Source of the DNA: Steinernema hermaphroditum
Lineage: Eukaryota > Nematoda > Chromadorea > Rhabditida > Steinernematidae
Assembly (NCBI GenBank): GCA_030435675.1
Contig: CM059623.1
Span: 7,280,012 to 7,344,011, forward strand
DNA length: 64,000 nucleotides
Direction of reading: 5' to 3'
Under the pieces are notes generated by a model that saw nothing but the letters and a program-made list of their open reading frames with translations, was not told the origin of the DNA and did not search any database. Made by a program: the position numbers and the translations under genes. Positions 43,653-54,919 of this stretch are shown here, one piece after another; the stretch's first letter is position 1; every line of letters begins with the position of its first letter.

Positions 43653-43793
43653 CTGAACTGAATAAAGCGACACCTCCTCTCAATGTGTTCGGAAGGTGGT
43701 CGTGGGTTTGGGAAGGGGTACTTCGCCAGTAGGGCACTGGCGTAGCGGAAATGCGCTTTTCCGCGGAGAGCAGCGCAGCGAACGGAGCGGAAA
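43653..43793 (+). repeat. PAT-2 split direct repeat B2
   Basis: 141 bp, right end of PAT-2. It ends GGAGCGGAAA, and the next base starts MULE-related sequence. Confidence 0.9.
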
Positions 43794-44075
43794 GTCACGA
43801 TACCACTAACGTCACTGTTTCTGGGTTGACTCCGGCTCCGACTGGGGATCCTTCGGCGTTGCGGGCCTCATCGATTCTGGGGTAGAATCCTCTATACTTC
43901 TCGCGAGCATACTTCTCCTCTTGGTGAATCACTCGGAGAAGGTTGGTCATGGTAGGCCTGCCGCAGACGTACTTATTAATTACCCCATGCCACGCTTTCA
44001 GGGTGTTATTGGTCCGTGGATCACCGTCCAGACTGCGCTTATACATATCCCACTGCGACGGTGGAAAGGGAGTGA
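43794..44075 (-). pseudogene. MULE-type transposase C-terminal fragment
   Basis: Minus frame SQWDMYKRSLDGDPRTNNTLKAWHGVINKYV, then TNLLRVIHQEEKYAREKYRG. The PRTNNxxxxWH signature is the C-terminal MULE motif. Core residues are not seen. PAT-2 abuts its 3' side. Confidence 0.65.
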
Positions 44076-45170
44076 CTGGGCGCGACTGGGCGCGACTGGC
44101 TTTCTCTGATTGTTGCTGAATATTCGATTCAATGCATAAGGTGGCGATGCCTCAAAGTTACCGTCTGCAGTGCATCCCAGCGTTATTTCCGGTATAGGTG
44201 CTTCTGGGATAGCCGACGCCCCTATGTAGTACTTATAAAAGTATAAGAATAGGACGTCCATATCGTCAGTGCTGTCCCACAAGGCAGAAAACGACGTATA
44301 AACGTAAACGTATTTCCTCGTTTCTTGTTCAATTCGCAGAAAAATCGTTCGGCGAAATTCGCGGAAAGGTCCTGCCACGAAATTCGTGGAAAAGTCGTTT
44401 TCGCGGAAAAATCGTTTTCGCGGAAACGTCGTGTCACGATATAAGGGCAGCAAGTTGGCCTGGGTAGGAAGCAGATCGGCCGAATGGTCCCGCCACGAAT
44501 ACCCTGAGGGCAGCAAGATTCACTAGGCAGTAGGATTCACTACCACAACACACCGCCACACCATGGCTAACCATGGCAGCAGTCATCTCCCATGCTTGGC
44601 TAGCAGAGCTGCGCACGAGGTCGAACGCGCGCACTTCAGGGGGGTCGTGGTGGGAGCACTGGTGTTGAGTGACATGTAAAGATGTACCTTAGAAAGGGAT
44701 GTGGTATGCTACGTTCAAAGAGAAAAGAACAGCATTTTCTTGCCACGTCTCCAAAGAAGCGCTCAGCACAAAAAAAACAAAGAAATATGGCATGGAAAGA
44801 TTACCTTTTTTAGTGAACATAAACTATTGCATCGCTCATTTTTCGTGCGTTCACATTATTCACTAGAGTGTTGCGAACAACATGTCACTCTTTGATTGAT
44901 CATCAAAGGTCATAGTGAATTTTCATCCTCTACAAGATGCTGCACAGAAAACAGGTGATCCTCATTACAAGGATGCGCCAACAGGTGGTGTTAAGAACCA
45001 CGGTCTTAAAAAAACATAGTTTTAGGGCCCCGGGCGCGGAGTAAAGTGGGCGGGGGGGGTGGGTTAAGTCACAGTGAAGTGGGTTCCCCTACAAGATGCC
45101 GCGAAAAAAATACGCGGTCGTCATTACAGGTATGGGTCAAAACATTGAAGTGAAATAAGAGGTTTAGCGT
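44076..45170. other. Repeat-rich, no gene
   Basis: 44340-44430 repeats the GCGGAAAA/TTCGTGG words found at 38674-38780. 44435-44520 has GGGCAGCAAG and CCCTGAGGGCAGCAAGATTC, close to the satellite monomer at 27895-28711. A G-rich run lies at about 45040. Confidence 0.45.
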
Positions 45171-45179
45171 GTGGTCCCG

Positions 45180-46855
45180 CAACGATCTCCCTGGATGTAA
45201 GGAAACTACGGTGGATTTGCACAAAATGGCCTGTCATGGTAGGCGTTAACAATGGATTCCACCGGCATCTCGAAGAATACTATGGCCGCAAATTGATTCT
45301 TGTGCATTGCATCGCTCACCGCCTCGACCTAGCTGTGAAGCCAATACGAAATGAGGACCGCGACACACCTTATCAGAAGTTCTACTTCTTTGTTGATAGC
45401 CTTTTAAAATCCGTCCGGCGCTTTTTTTCGCCTACAGCCACGAAGAAGCTTCACGTGCTCAGAGAGGTCGCAAAACACCATGAAGTCGCACCGAGAACTG
45501 TTCTCCGACTGCACGATGTTCGCTGGAGCGCTTCAATGAAACGAGCGCTGACCAATTTCATTGAAGACTATGCAGTGATGGTTCACACTTTTGAACAAAT
45601 TATTACTAACCGTCATAATCACTTCACGGCAAGAGAAAAAATATTGGCCAGAACTTCTGCATACATTATGCGGGACTCGAAGATGCATGCGACGTTGTTA
45701 ATATACTTCGCCGACTTGTTAGAAGCCATAACCAGACAGTCCGAAATATACCAAACGCATCTGGGAAATGTAATGTATCTCAATCGCTTTGTCACGCAGT
45801 TCAACAACGACTTGACGAAGCTAAACGATAGGCCTTGTTCTTCGCGCTCTTGGTTATGACGCCTGCTTGACCCTCGCTACGTAACTTGCAAACAAGCACT
45901 TGGAACTCAACGCTTCGCTACGTGTCATGAAGACCACGTCGTACGTGCCAGTGTTGACGAGTCTATAACACTGAGAGTAGCCGCGCCAGATAGTGCTGGT
46001 CACTACGTGCAAGACGCACCATTGCATTTGGATATGCTGCTTATTCGGGTCCAAAGAGATCACCCTCGTGAAGAAGCCGACAATTTGAACAGACTTCGTT
46101 ATGCGCATGTATGCGATCAATAAGTCGCACACCACTTTGATAACGTCAACCATATTGTGGAACACGTGCTTACTAGATCACGAACGCTTGGTTATGGACA
46201 ATTTCGATCAAGACGCCCCTCAAAATGATGCAGCAGACTTTCCTGACGTCTTCTATCGGTATCTCGACTTCCCCTTCGATTTCCCTTTGGACGCAATGGA
46301 ATGAGCACCTATATCGAGACACTACGACAGAAAGTTTCTCAAAGACTTCAACCAGAGGAATTTGAACGCTACAGTCATCTTAGCAACTATTCGCTGGCTC
46401 AAGATCTATCAGACGACGCGCTACGTCATACGACGGATGCCAAAAATGCCGTTCAGCACTTTTTTGAATGCCTTAAACGAAGACCGCAATCGTGCTATTT
46501 GCGAACAATTGGTGCTCGGTACAAACAACATGAATTCTCAACAGATGTGGGTTTCGCTACTCACTACCTACCAAGAACCAGTTCCTATCCATCCTGCTCT
46601 TCAAATGGTCATCGAATTTGTCAATGTTCTACCAGTAGACACAGCGGAAGTGGAGTGCGTTTTTTTCCTTCATCAATCAGATCAAAACAGAGCAGCGATC
46701 TTCGTTGTCACCGGCAACTTTGGAATCAGCACTCTCCGTGAAACTGTTAGCAGCGAAGCTGCAGAGGTCAGGCAAACGTTTCGAACCTCGCGCTTTCAGT
46801 ACCACGTGGGTACGGACCGGACACAGAACAACCGACTTTTTTCAGTAAGCAGCTG
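45180..46855 (+). pseudogene. hAT-family transposase, decayed
   Basis: 45236-45859 reads LVHCIAHRLDLAVK, FYFFVDSLLKSVRRFF, LRLHDVRWSASMKRAL and VMVHTFEQI, as in the hAT/ZNF862-like family. After shifts, 46362-46855 has the C-terminal dimerisation region (LQMVIEFVNVLPVDTAEVECVF). The middle is broken and the N-terminal BED-finger part is not seen. This is a plausible source family for the small hAT-type elements, but their termini were not matched here. Confidence 0.75.
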
Positions 46856-46870
46856 ATCGGGTCTATGATA

Positions 46871-46980
46871 CTTCATCCCCGTACACGTCATCCCCTGGCA
46901 GTTCATCCCACGGACACTTTATCCCACGGGCACTTCATCCCACGGACAGATCATCCCTCGACAGTTCATCCCATTTTTGG
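46871..46980. repeat. 16-bp minisatellite (GTTCATCCCACGGACA)
   Basis: About seven imperfect copies of a CATCCCACGGACAGTT-type unit directly downstream of the hAT remnant. Confidence 0.8.
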
Positions 46981-47380
46981 TTCAGAGATATTGAATTATC
47001 TTCCGTTTATAGCTTTAGAAATCTGACAAAAAAAAACTTTAGAAAACGAACAAACGAATAAATTCTGTTTTCGGCCAACATAAACAACGAACAAACCTGT
47101 AAAACCAACGAACGTCTTGTCTTGAGCATTCAACTCCTATGCCACCACACTAGTTGTTTTTTTATTTTGTTGTCTTAGTTAGTGAGATTTTTTGTTATTA
47201 CGTTTTGAGGTCTGTAGATCGTTTAGGTCGCACTAGTGATTAGTGCGTTATTGGATAGCCGAGAATCAGTTTCCCGGAAAACATGTGGACTTCTTACCAA
47301 GATTTGATCTTGTTATCCCTTTATCGCGTTTTCATCTCGTTATCCTTGTACAGCTTAGGTGGTCATCGATGTAGTTTCAG
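46981..47380. other. No gene recognised
   Basis: AT-rich. A splice-acceptor-like TTTCAG precedes the FLYWCH frame. Confidence 0.4.
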
Positions 47381-47635
47381 ATGCCTAAGTTAGTGAGGTC
47401 TACTAGGGGAGGAGAAAAGCTCCACTATAGAGGATCTGTATATACGAAGCATAGAATTAGTGACGAAGGCATTACGTTTTGGAGATGTGAGCGGTTTCAA
47501 GGGCCCATGTTCTGTCGAGGACGAGCGAGGTCGTCCGGTTCCGACGTAACAGAAACTCAGCAACATTGTCACCCTCCAGCACCACAAGTGTGTGAAGCAA
47601 AAGAAGTAGCTGTGCTAATCAAGGGACAGCTTTAA
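47381..47635 (+). CDS. FLYWCH-type zinc-finger fragment
   Basis: 84 codons from ATG 47381: RSTRGGEKLHYRGSVYTKHR, TFWRCERFQGPMFCRGRAR, HCHPP. This matches a FLYWCH finger (aromatic/W-x-C ... C-R-x-R ... H-x-H). FLYWCH fingers open nematode MULE transposases and some regulators. No transposase core follows, so it is a probable remnant, or a small gene with a TTTCAG acceptor just before its ATG. Confidence 0.6.
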   Translation: MPKLVRSTRGGEKLHYRGSVYTKHRISDEGITFWRCERFQGPMFCRGRARSSGSDVTETQQHCHPPAPQVCEAKEVAVLIKGQL

Positions 47636-48464
47636 ACACGATCGAAAGCTCGCGAAACGTCGTCGATGCTTGTCTTGTTGGAGCCTCCAATGAGGCAATT
47701 GTTAGGCTACCCAAGCTTAGGCTACCCAAGTTATGTGCGTTTGAGTCCCCAGCCCACCCTCTATGCGTCCCATCTCACCGCAGCCCGATCGGCGCGTATC
47801 ACTTCGCGAGGTTCCCTTGTAAGTTTCAAAACTGTCGATAGTACTCAGGATAGCCTATCGGATGGATCTTCTTAGGTCGAAAATCTCAAGAGACCCAAAC
47901 CAGCTTTCGTAGTTTTCATTGATTGTCGAGCTCCTCGAAGGTCCTCCATCTCTAACCGATCGAAAACTACCTGGAGCGGATCGCCTTCCCTATGACTACT
48001 TTCTTTCTCTTTGATTGAAAATTTGGTCTAGATGCTCTCTTGATCGGCTACCGAGATCAGAAATCCTTTGACGTTGACGTTTGATGTAGCCAGCTGTAGC
48101 CCGACGGACTATCCTATTGTGAGAGCATCGACAGCACCTTTCTTGCGGTAGGAGGATCCGGTAACGCCTGAAGAGAAGACAACGTTTACCACCTAGCTAA
48201 AGCGTCGCTGGACTTCGAGGAAGAAATCCACGCTGATCCACTCCACAAATACTTCAGGACCCCGAAGATGACTTTGAATGTTTACTTGATATTACTCCAA
48301 GATGTCAACCGTAGAAATGTATAATACACACAACTTATTATATAATTATGTACAGAGAGTTACAGCGTCGCTGTAATCGAAAACGAGGTGAGAAATCATG
48401 TACAGAAAGCAAGAACGTAGTAAGTGGGGCACTCAAATGCATCAGAAACTCAAACGCGTCGAAA
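47636..48464. other. fem-2 downstream region, with a dispersed repeat
   Basis: 47745-47830 is the inverted copy of 14026-14110. The rest shows no gene. Confidence 0.5.
47745..47830 (-). repeat. Dispersed about 85-bp repeat, copy 2
   Basis: Reverse complement of 14026-14110, including CGATCGGGCTGCGGTGAGAT. Confidence 0.7.
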
Positions 48465-50087
48465 TTAGTTGAAGAGAGTCCAGAGATCAGCTAGAGGCCG
48501 AAGGCACACCGCAATTACGGTCATGTTGTCGGTCGAGCCCTGCTCGCGAGCTTCTTCTGCAATGAATTCACCCATATGGTAAAAATCTGAACGTCTTTCT
48601 TTAGTACACATCGTCGGTCTTTCGATCACCTTTGATTGGATGCGTTTGAACGTACTTTCTAACGCATTCGTAGATCTGCGATTCTGTGAGAGCCTCCCAA
48701 ACGCCGTCACACGCGAGGAAGAGCAAGTACTCATCGCCCGACAGAGCGAAACTGCACGTCCCAGGTTCTTGAGAAATCATGGGTCGTCCTTGTATGTCTC
48801 CTACAGAACATATACGCATTTAATTACGATCGCCAACCGCAAAACCAACCTAATGATCGCGAAAGATTAAGAACTCCGTTAACCCGTAACTCGCCCTGCA
48901 CCATGACGACCATTCCTCCCACATCCTCAATTCGCTTGTATTCGCTCTGAAAGGAAATGGATAAAGGCCACGAAATGGGACATACCGGATCTTGCGGAGT
49001 ATGATTCGTGGACAGAGTCCGGACTGAGCCTCCAGTCATCAAGCCAATCGAAGAATCGCCAACCCAACCACATGTCAGCTTTTTGTCCTTGATGAACACA
49101 GCAACAGCTGTAGATCCACTTTTGATACTCTTAATGTCGCTACGTGCTAGGAACGACTCGATAGGAAGTTACCTCTCTCTTGCAGCGAAGTGTCAGCCGT
49201 TCGTCACAGAGGGAAAAAGTGTCACGAAGTAGCTGCTCACCCTCTGGAGGGTTAGGTCGATGTAGAACATCAATAAGGCAGCGGTAGAAGTGCGATGATG
49301 CGTAACTGGCACACTCTGCACCACCGTGTCCATCGAAGACAGCGAAGAGAGCAGCATCGCCTAGATCCTGAAATGGAGCATATCAATATCGGAACATAGC
49401 TTTGAATTTGAGCACCTTCGTTAAAGAAGGCTCCACTACGCTAAGAGTGGGGATGATAGTGTGACGATCCTCCATTTTATTGCGCCGATTTCGGTGGGTG
49501 GCAATGCAAAAGCGGAAGTTGTCCCAAAGTTCCGGTTTTGCTGCAATAAGTGACTATATGTAAGCAAGTACCAGGAAGCAACATACTTGGAATAGGTCTA
49601 TCGTTGTCACTCATTTCTGTCATGAACTCGTTCAGATAAAGCAGGACTTCACGACACCACTTGGACGCATCAATCGGTTCGTAAACGTCCGGGTCAAACG
49701 CAATGCGAGCAGTCTGCAGCCTCTCCTTGTAGAGCTCGACGAATTCGTACGCGCAGAGATAAGCAGCCCATAAAGGAAACTCCCTAAACAGTGTGTCAAA
49801 ATAAGCGACTGCAAATCGTCCTACTTTTGCTGCAAATGCTCAAAAACAAGAGTAACTGCATCGCCTCTCGCATCGTGTACAGGGGTTTGACCGTACGGAG
49901 GTCGGACACGAACAATTGGCGCTGGCCCATTGGTGCTGGGTTTCGGCCCGGAGAAGTAGCGCGTTAGAAGACGGCGAAGAAACAGTTCTTCGTCAACACG
50001 CACTTCCGCAGAATGCGAAAGATGCACGCGCACCTCCGGTTGAGATTCACTGGCACATGACGACGAATCGTTAACTGCCTCCGACAT
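48465..50087 (-). CDS. fem-2: FEM-2-like PP2C phosphatase
   Basis: Eight exons (50087-49825, 49783-49587, 49540-49416, 49367-49173, 49129-48986, 48946-48850, 48800-48630, 48586-48465) sum to 437 codons. In C. elegans FEM-2 acts with FEM-1, FEM-3 and CUL-2 to degrade TRA-1 and allow male fate. The N-terminal domain has PPYGQTPVHDARGDA, as in FEM-2. The PP2C core has NKMEDRHT, ALFAVFDGHGGAECASYAS (metal-binding Asp-Gly), SGSTAVAVF, GWVGDSSIGLM, ELRVNGVLNLSRSLGDIQGRPMIS, LLFLACDGVWEAL and GSTDNMTVIAVCLRP. The C-terminal LRPLADLWTLF is also FEM-2-like. A PPM1E/F relative is the alternative, but the N-terminus favours FEM-2. Confidence 0.85.
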
Positions 50088-51011
50088 GACTCTTATACCT
50101 TAAAACGCAACGGATATTGTCATCGTCAAACAAGAGCGAAACAAAGCGCACATAAGCACGGGAACCATACAAATTAAACCAATTCACGGTATTCCCGTCA
50201 TCTCCAACTTCTGAAGCCCGTCAAAAATCGGATTGAATCCCATCATAGAGTCGTGCCAAAGAACACGCACGACAACCTCGACACTATACTGTACATAAAG
50301 GTGCGATCTCAGTACGAATGATGTTTATCTCTACCGCACTTACTCCACTCTACTTGCCCTCCTAGAGGTCACCGACTCATACGCAACAGCACATACTGAC
50401 CATTTGAAGAGTACCATCAAGCATTTCGCGAAACTCAAGCCATGAAAGGTATGCATGGACCCCGAAACCCCACCGTGCATCCACTGTCCGAGCGAGCCCT
50501 ATTGGCAAGAAGCACGGAAACTACAAGTACGCAACAAGCAGGCGTGAGAGCGCCGAAAGCGTACGCGAGCGGAAAAGGGGATGACGGCCGCGTGGCGTGA
50601 AGACAGCAGGAAGCGGAGATGCCGCCGTCGTGCCTCTATAAACATAAAAGCCTCTTCACTGTATCAGCGTCTTCACATCGGCTTCGTATCCAAAAATAGA
50701 TCGCCGTCCTAATTAGCCCCATCGCGTGCCTTCGCACGAGTGTGGGAGGAGCACCTGGCGCAGAGCGGGAGGATCGGAGTCGGCCTCCGAGCGCTCCACC
50801 CGCGCTTTGGAAATGACCGAAAACGAAGTCGCAGAGCGAAGAACCGATGATTGCCTAAACATTCAAGCAAAACAACGATAGGTCTCGGAAAGAATTCGAT
50901 CTTTCCAGTTCCCGAAGCCACCCGCGTTGAGTTATTTTAAAAAGGTGGACAGTGTGGGTAGGACGCTGTACCTTCTAGGCACACTTGAGTAATACATAAG
51001 AAAGGCTTTTA
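50088..51011. other. fem-2 upstream region
   Basis: No gene. CTATAAACATAAAAGCC near 50636 is TATA-like, on the plus strand. Confidence 0.4.
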
Positions 51012-52042
51012 CTATTCCTCGTTGCTGAAGTTGACGAGAAATGAATGCATGATCTGGGACTGTGCTGGTAGGTCAGCTTGTGTGGCATACGCGTGAGAAT
51101 GGACTCCTCCGGTCGTCAACTGAACGGCCACTCGTTCGTCGTTGATCTGAAGACACAAAACGACTGCGCTAAGCAAAAGATTGTGCAGCAAACCTCTCTA
51201 CGAGGGAACACTTGCATCCAGTGGACGTCGGCGTAGTTTTCATCCGTCGTGATCAGAATGCGGTTGGCGATTTCGTTGATCCACCTGTAACCGAGGGCCG
51301 GGGTGGGTGAAGAGCGCCAGTAAACCAAATGGTTAACGAGGATGACCCATCGGCCAACGTCGGCTATTTTCTTCAGGCGATTCAGAACTGCCATCTGAGC
51401 ACGCTGTCCTGTAAGCAGAAGCGATTTCCCGCAACGGATGACGAAAGCCTACCTGAGCCGAGATAGTCAAGAAGGGTATCGGAGAGAGCCCCTCCCACGC
51501 TATCAACTATAACCAATTCGATACTGCAAGACGTGGGGGAATCATGAAGGAGGTCAGAAAGCGCCTTGTCCAATTCGGCGCTGTTACACACTCGTCGCAC
51601 GAAAACACGCTCCAGAAGGGCTTCGCCTTCTTGAGGCTGAAAATTAACAGCGATGCTTAACAAGATCAACGGCATCAGAAACCTACTGTAACGCCCCAGC
51701 GCTCTTGCAATATCTGCAGAAGTCTGCCTGCACGAAAGGAGCCATTGGAGTCGATAAGCGCGATGTTGGCACTTTTCTTCACAGAGTCGCACAGGAACGC
51801 AGCCATCAGAGAGAAGCAGAACTAAAATGGAGCCGGTCTTGCACATCTTGAGGGCAGCTCACCTGCGATTTGCCAGCGGCGGTGTCGCCAACCACTTCGG
51901 TCACTTCGCACGGCACCAAGCCGCTCTTCCTTCTCACGAAACGGTCGAGCCCCGAGTCCCCGCAGCTGACAGAACACTCCGGGTGCCCGAGCCTCACCAA
52001 TGCCTCCAGGGCCGTTTCCTCGAACTGCTCTTCTTCTTCCAT
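51012..52042 (-). CDS. RAD51 paralogue (RAD51D/RFS-1-like)
   Basis: Five exons (52042-51863, 51821-51687, 51636-51453, 51408-51212, 51146-51012) give 276 codons. RecA-type ATPase: LDRFVRRKSGLVPCEVTEVVGDTAAGKSQ with Walker A GDTAAGKS, FCFSLMAAFLCDSV, IELVIVDSVGG with Walker B Asp, then RWVILVNHLVYWRSSPTPALGYRWINE as in RAD51D/XRCC2 relatives. RAD51 paralogues remodel RAD-51 filaments at stalled forks and breaks. C. elegans has a single such gene, rfs-1, which is the likely orthologue by default; the sequence alone does not settle it. Confidence 0.75.
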
Positions 52043-52844
52043 TCTCGACTTCCCTTAATAAGGACGATGCTACTGATGGCAATAGACCAATTCTTCAGCG
52101 CCCAATAACAAACAAATAAGTAGATTTGGAAAGCACTGCCTTTAGTGAAATTTATAATTTGCCACCAGTCACAAACATGGAAGAATAATTGGACCACCTC
52201 TTGCCACGACGAACATTGTCATCATCACGGATAGGAACTAAATACTTCCCTTCGATCAAACTGGACTGCAGAGCATTCGTTATAACTTTACGCTCTCATT
52301 CCGAAGCCTTCATTCGATTTCTTCTCATCTTTCACACTGGCAGAGGCGCCGGCGATCCGAAAGACTCAGTAGGCTAGCCACAAAATTTCCGCCAAATCTG
52401 TTCCCGAGTCCTCTAGTTCTTCCGAAAGTTTCAGACGGCGCTGGAGCTCTCCGATCGAAGGTTGCGAACACCCTGACAGAAGTTCCGACGTGGCAGGACG
52501 CAACGACTCTCCTACAGGGAGCCGTGCCAGGTCGGCTCAGATTGACGACACTTGTGACAGACTCAAAGAGGAGCTGAGGCTGATACGCAGAAGGACTCAT
52601 ATCCGATCCAATTCAAAGATTTTCTGTGCCTACACATATGTACATAAGTATCGCCAGTGAATGTTTGCAAAAGACCGTTTACACGAGTTTTTCCATATGA
52701 GGCGCACAATGTCTCTCCTGCTCGTGTCGATACAGTAGGATCTTGCTTATTATCCAACAAAATGTCAACGGAGTGCCCAAAACGCCGAGGGCCAGGGGGA
52801 GTCGCACCTCCTCGGCCAGCGCTTGGAGGGGATGTCTTGTTTCC
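52043..52844. other. No gene recognised
   Basis: Short frames only, between two minus-strand genes. Confidence 0.35.
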
Positions 52845-53673
52845 TCAAAAGCGAGGCTCTAAGTGATTCCAAGAAAACGCGATACCTTCGGTAAACACCT
52901 CTGCATATCTGTTGCGCTTTGGGGCTTTCCGAAGTAGAGCACGGTAGGTGCTGTCCAGAAGGGTGTAGTTGAACTGCAGGCCTTCGAGGATCTCCTCCAC
53001 ACAATTCGCGGAGAGTCCGGGCGTGTTATCCTTCTTCATGCGGTGCCACATGTCCCCTGCAAAGAAACTCTTTCGCGGAGCCTCCGCCCACCAACTGCAT
53101 TACGAAGTGGAGAATCTCTCGATAACGCTTGATGGCCAGCGCTCGTAGAGTCTTCTCGGCGAATCCCAGGGCGGCGCTGGACGGTCTCTGTGCGGGCACC
53201 CGTCGCTTTCTGTCGAACGCCTGAAATCGGATCTCCTCTTTGCGCACTTGCTTCCCTGCCTCCTTTCAGCCCCTTCCCAAAACGCATCACAAATCACAAA
53301 CCCACTGCAATAGGAGACCTTCGACACCGGCTGTTCGCCTCGTGTAGAGGTCCATTTTCCACTGAAGACTCTTCTGCTTCACCCACCGACAGAGGACTCG
53401 GACAGCGCCCATTTCCTCAGATTCGTTTCCAAGTAGTGACTGTACTCGACTGCATAGTCTTAGACGGCGTCGAAGATGGCGGCCTTGTCTGCAAACGACC
53501 GACGTTCCCAGAAGATGCGTCCTCCAGGTACCTTCGGGCAGCGAAGGTCCGCGAACGGGAAGGAGGGCGAAGCCGCAGACGAGGGCGAGGCTCAGAATCG
53601 AGATCGTCGTCGCCACTCCGACGGCCAGCGCCCTCTGATGTCTTTCGCTTTCCAGAAGAGGAGAGACGGCCAT
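52845..53673 (-). CDS. Unidentified one-TM protein
   Basis: Not recognised. ATG 53673 opens MAVSPLLESERHQ, followed by a hydrophobic helix ALAVGVATTISILSLALVCG, a type II anchor. Protein-like segments follow in separate frames: YSHYLETNLRKWAL, then RKEEIRFQAFDRKRRV and ALGFAEKTLRALAIKRYREI, and last MWHRMKKDNTPGLSANCVEE to a stop at 52845. GT/AG pairs with matching phase exist for the first joins (for example GAAG|GTACC to GCAG|TCGAG). The last join is unsettled. It starts 238 bases after the DUSP stop on the same strand. Confidence 0.5.
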
Positions 53674-53910
53674 GCATGGAGCATGTCCAAGGCACAGCAG
53701 ACAACACCTCCGCGGTCTCCGTTTATCGATCGTCGACGGAGAGTTGCGAGTTGGCGGCGCGACGCGATCACGTGTCGCCCTCTCGCAGGACTGCACGCCA
53801 TTGGCCCTGCTGTCAACAACGCGGAACTTCGTGTTTTGAACCGACTTGTCCTCGTCCTCTGATAATGCCCCTACAGTAGGCTCGTTTGTGTTTACAAGAT
53901 TTTATTCGGA

Positions 53911-54919
53911 CTATTTGGCGTCGGAGTCGGGACTCGGAACGCCGACGGCCTTCTTTTGGAGGTCTTCCATGACCTCGTCGTAGAGTTCGTTCCACACCAC
54001 GTCGGCCACTTCGACCCCCGCGATGGGCTCGATGATGCTCACCGTGCGCTTTCCAGTTATCTATGGAATCGCTGATTAGGGCCGCTCTGGGGTCAATCAC
54101 CTTCTCTTCCAGCTCGATGAGTTGCCTGAAAAAACCGATGTTCGGGCAGATGATGTTGCGGCGAGCCTGGATGTATTTGTAGGCCTCCAGGAGGGACATG
54201 CGCTCTGAAGGCACCTCTAGAGAGCTCAGCGTCTCTGGCGCATACCTATGCACACGAGGTAGGCCATGACGAAGGTCGGAGAGCGGCTGATGCCTGAAAG
54301 CGGGCGGTTTTGGGGCTTACTCTGGATGTGAGCAGGTCTTAGAGGCGCGACTCGGACGAACTTACCCATTCCACAGAAGATGAGAACCTTCCCGTTCACC
54401 CTGAAAGAGAAAATCATGCACCTTGGCTAAGACGGAAGGTACTTTTTGTTCGCCTCGATGGTCTGGAAGACGAGTTGCCAGTAGGGAGTGAGGTCGGCGT
54501 TCTGAAAAACAGAGACGCTTTTCTTCTGATAGGCACAGAAAGGAGAAGGTCCTCAGAGCAACACCACACCTTTCCTCATACCCCTAATGCACTCTAGCAG
54601 CTTTTAAAACAGGGGGCCTAAGACCTCTAAGACCCATCGAAGCTGTTTGACGATAACATCTCGAGGCACTTGTGACCAAACTGTCGCCTAAGCGATTTTT
54701 CGAGGACGACTGTAAATCTACCTCTTCGTCTTCTATGGGGATGTGGAGGACAGTGAGGTGGGAGGGGACTACGTGTCGGAAGCCGGCGATGCAGTTGATG
54801 ACGCAGGAGAACTTCTGCAGGTTCTGGGGCGTGAGGGGGCCGACGCCGCTCAGGTAGAGGAAGGGGCGGATGCGGGATATTCTGCTGCAGTCCCTCTCGA
54901 TCACTACCGGCGACGTCAT
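53911..54919 (-). CDS. Dual-specificity phosphatase
   Basis: Six exons (54919-54722, 54501-54443, 54400-54366, 54293-54246, 54216-54101, 54060-53911) sum to 201 codons. The DUSP fold is clear: RIRPFLYLSGVGPLTPQNL, CVINCIAGFRH, VLHIPIEDEENADLTPYW, the P-loop VLIFCGMGISRSPTFVMAYL, and MSLLEAYKYIQARRNIICPN with FFRQLIELEEK. Cys and Arg of CX5R are present, but the usual His before Cys is Phe. The exons are small (35-198 bases). The ATG 54919 lies at an AG, so a 5' exon or trans-splicing is possible. The frame is open for another 147 codons upstream. Confidence 0.8.

Larger units (their letters stand above)
38895..43793 (+). mobile_element. PAT-2: best preserved PAT/DIRS-like element
   Basis: A1 38895-39075, gag, RT-RNase H and tail, B1 42182-42322, A2 42320-42500, recombinase, B2 43653-43793. 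A1/A2 are 181 bp each and B1/B2 141 bp each, near identical, so the split-repeat structure is complete. A few single-base shifts (gag about 39985, pol about 41815, recombinase about 42700) inactivate the frames. Its GC is higher than that of PAT-1, and the three PATs are clearly different families. Confidence 0.9.

Noticed and set aside
53440..53490. A 16-base ultra-short intron (GTCTAAGACTATGCAG) in the one-TM gene.
   Set aside because: Removing it breaks phase; a longer intron from GAAG|GTACC to the same AG keeps the frame and has a normal size.
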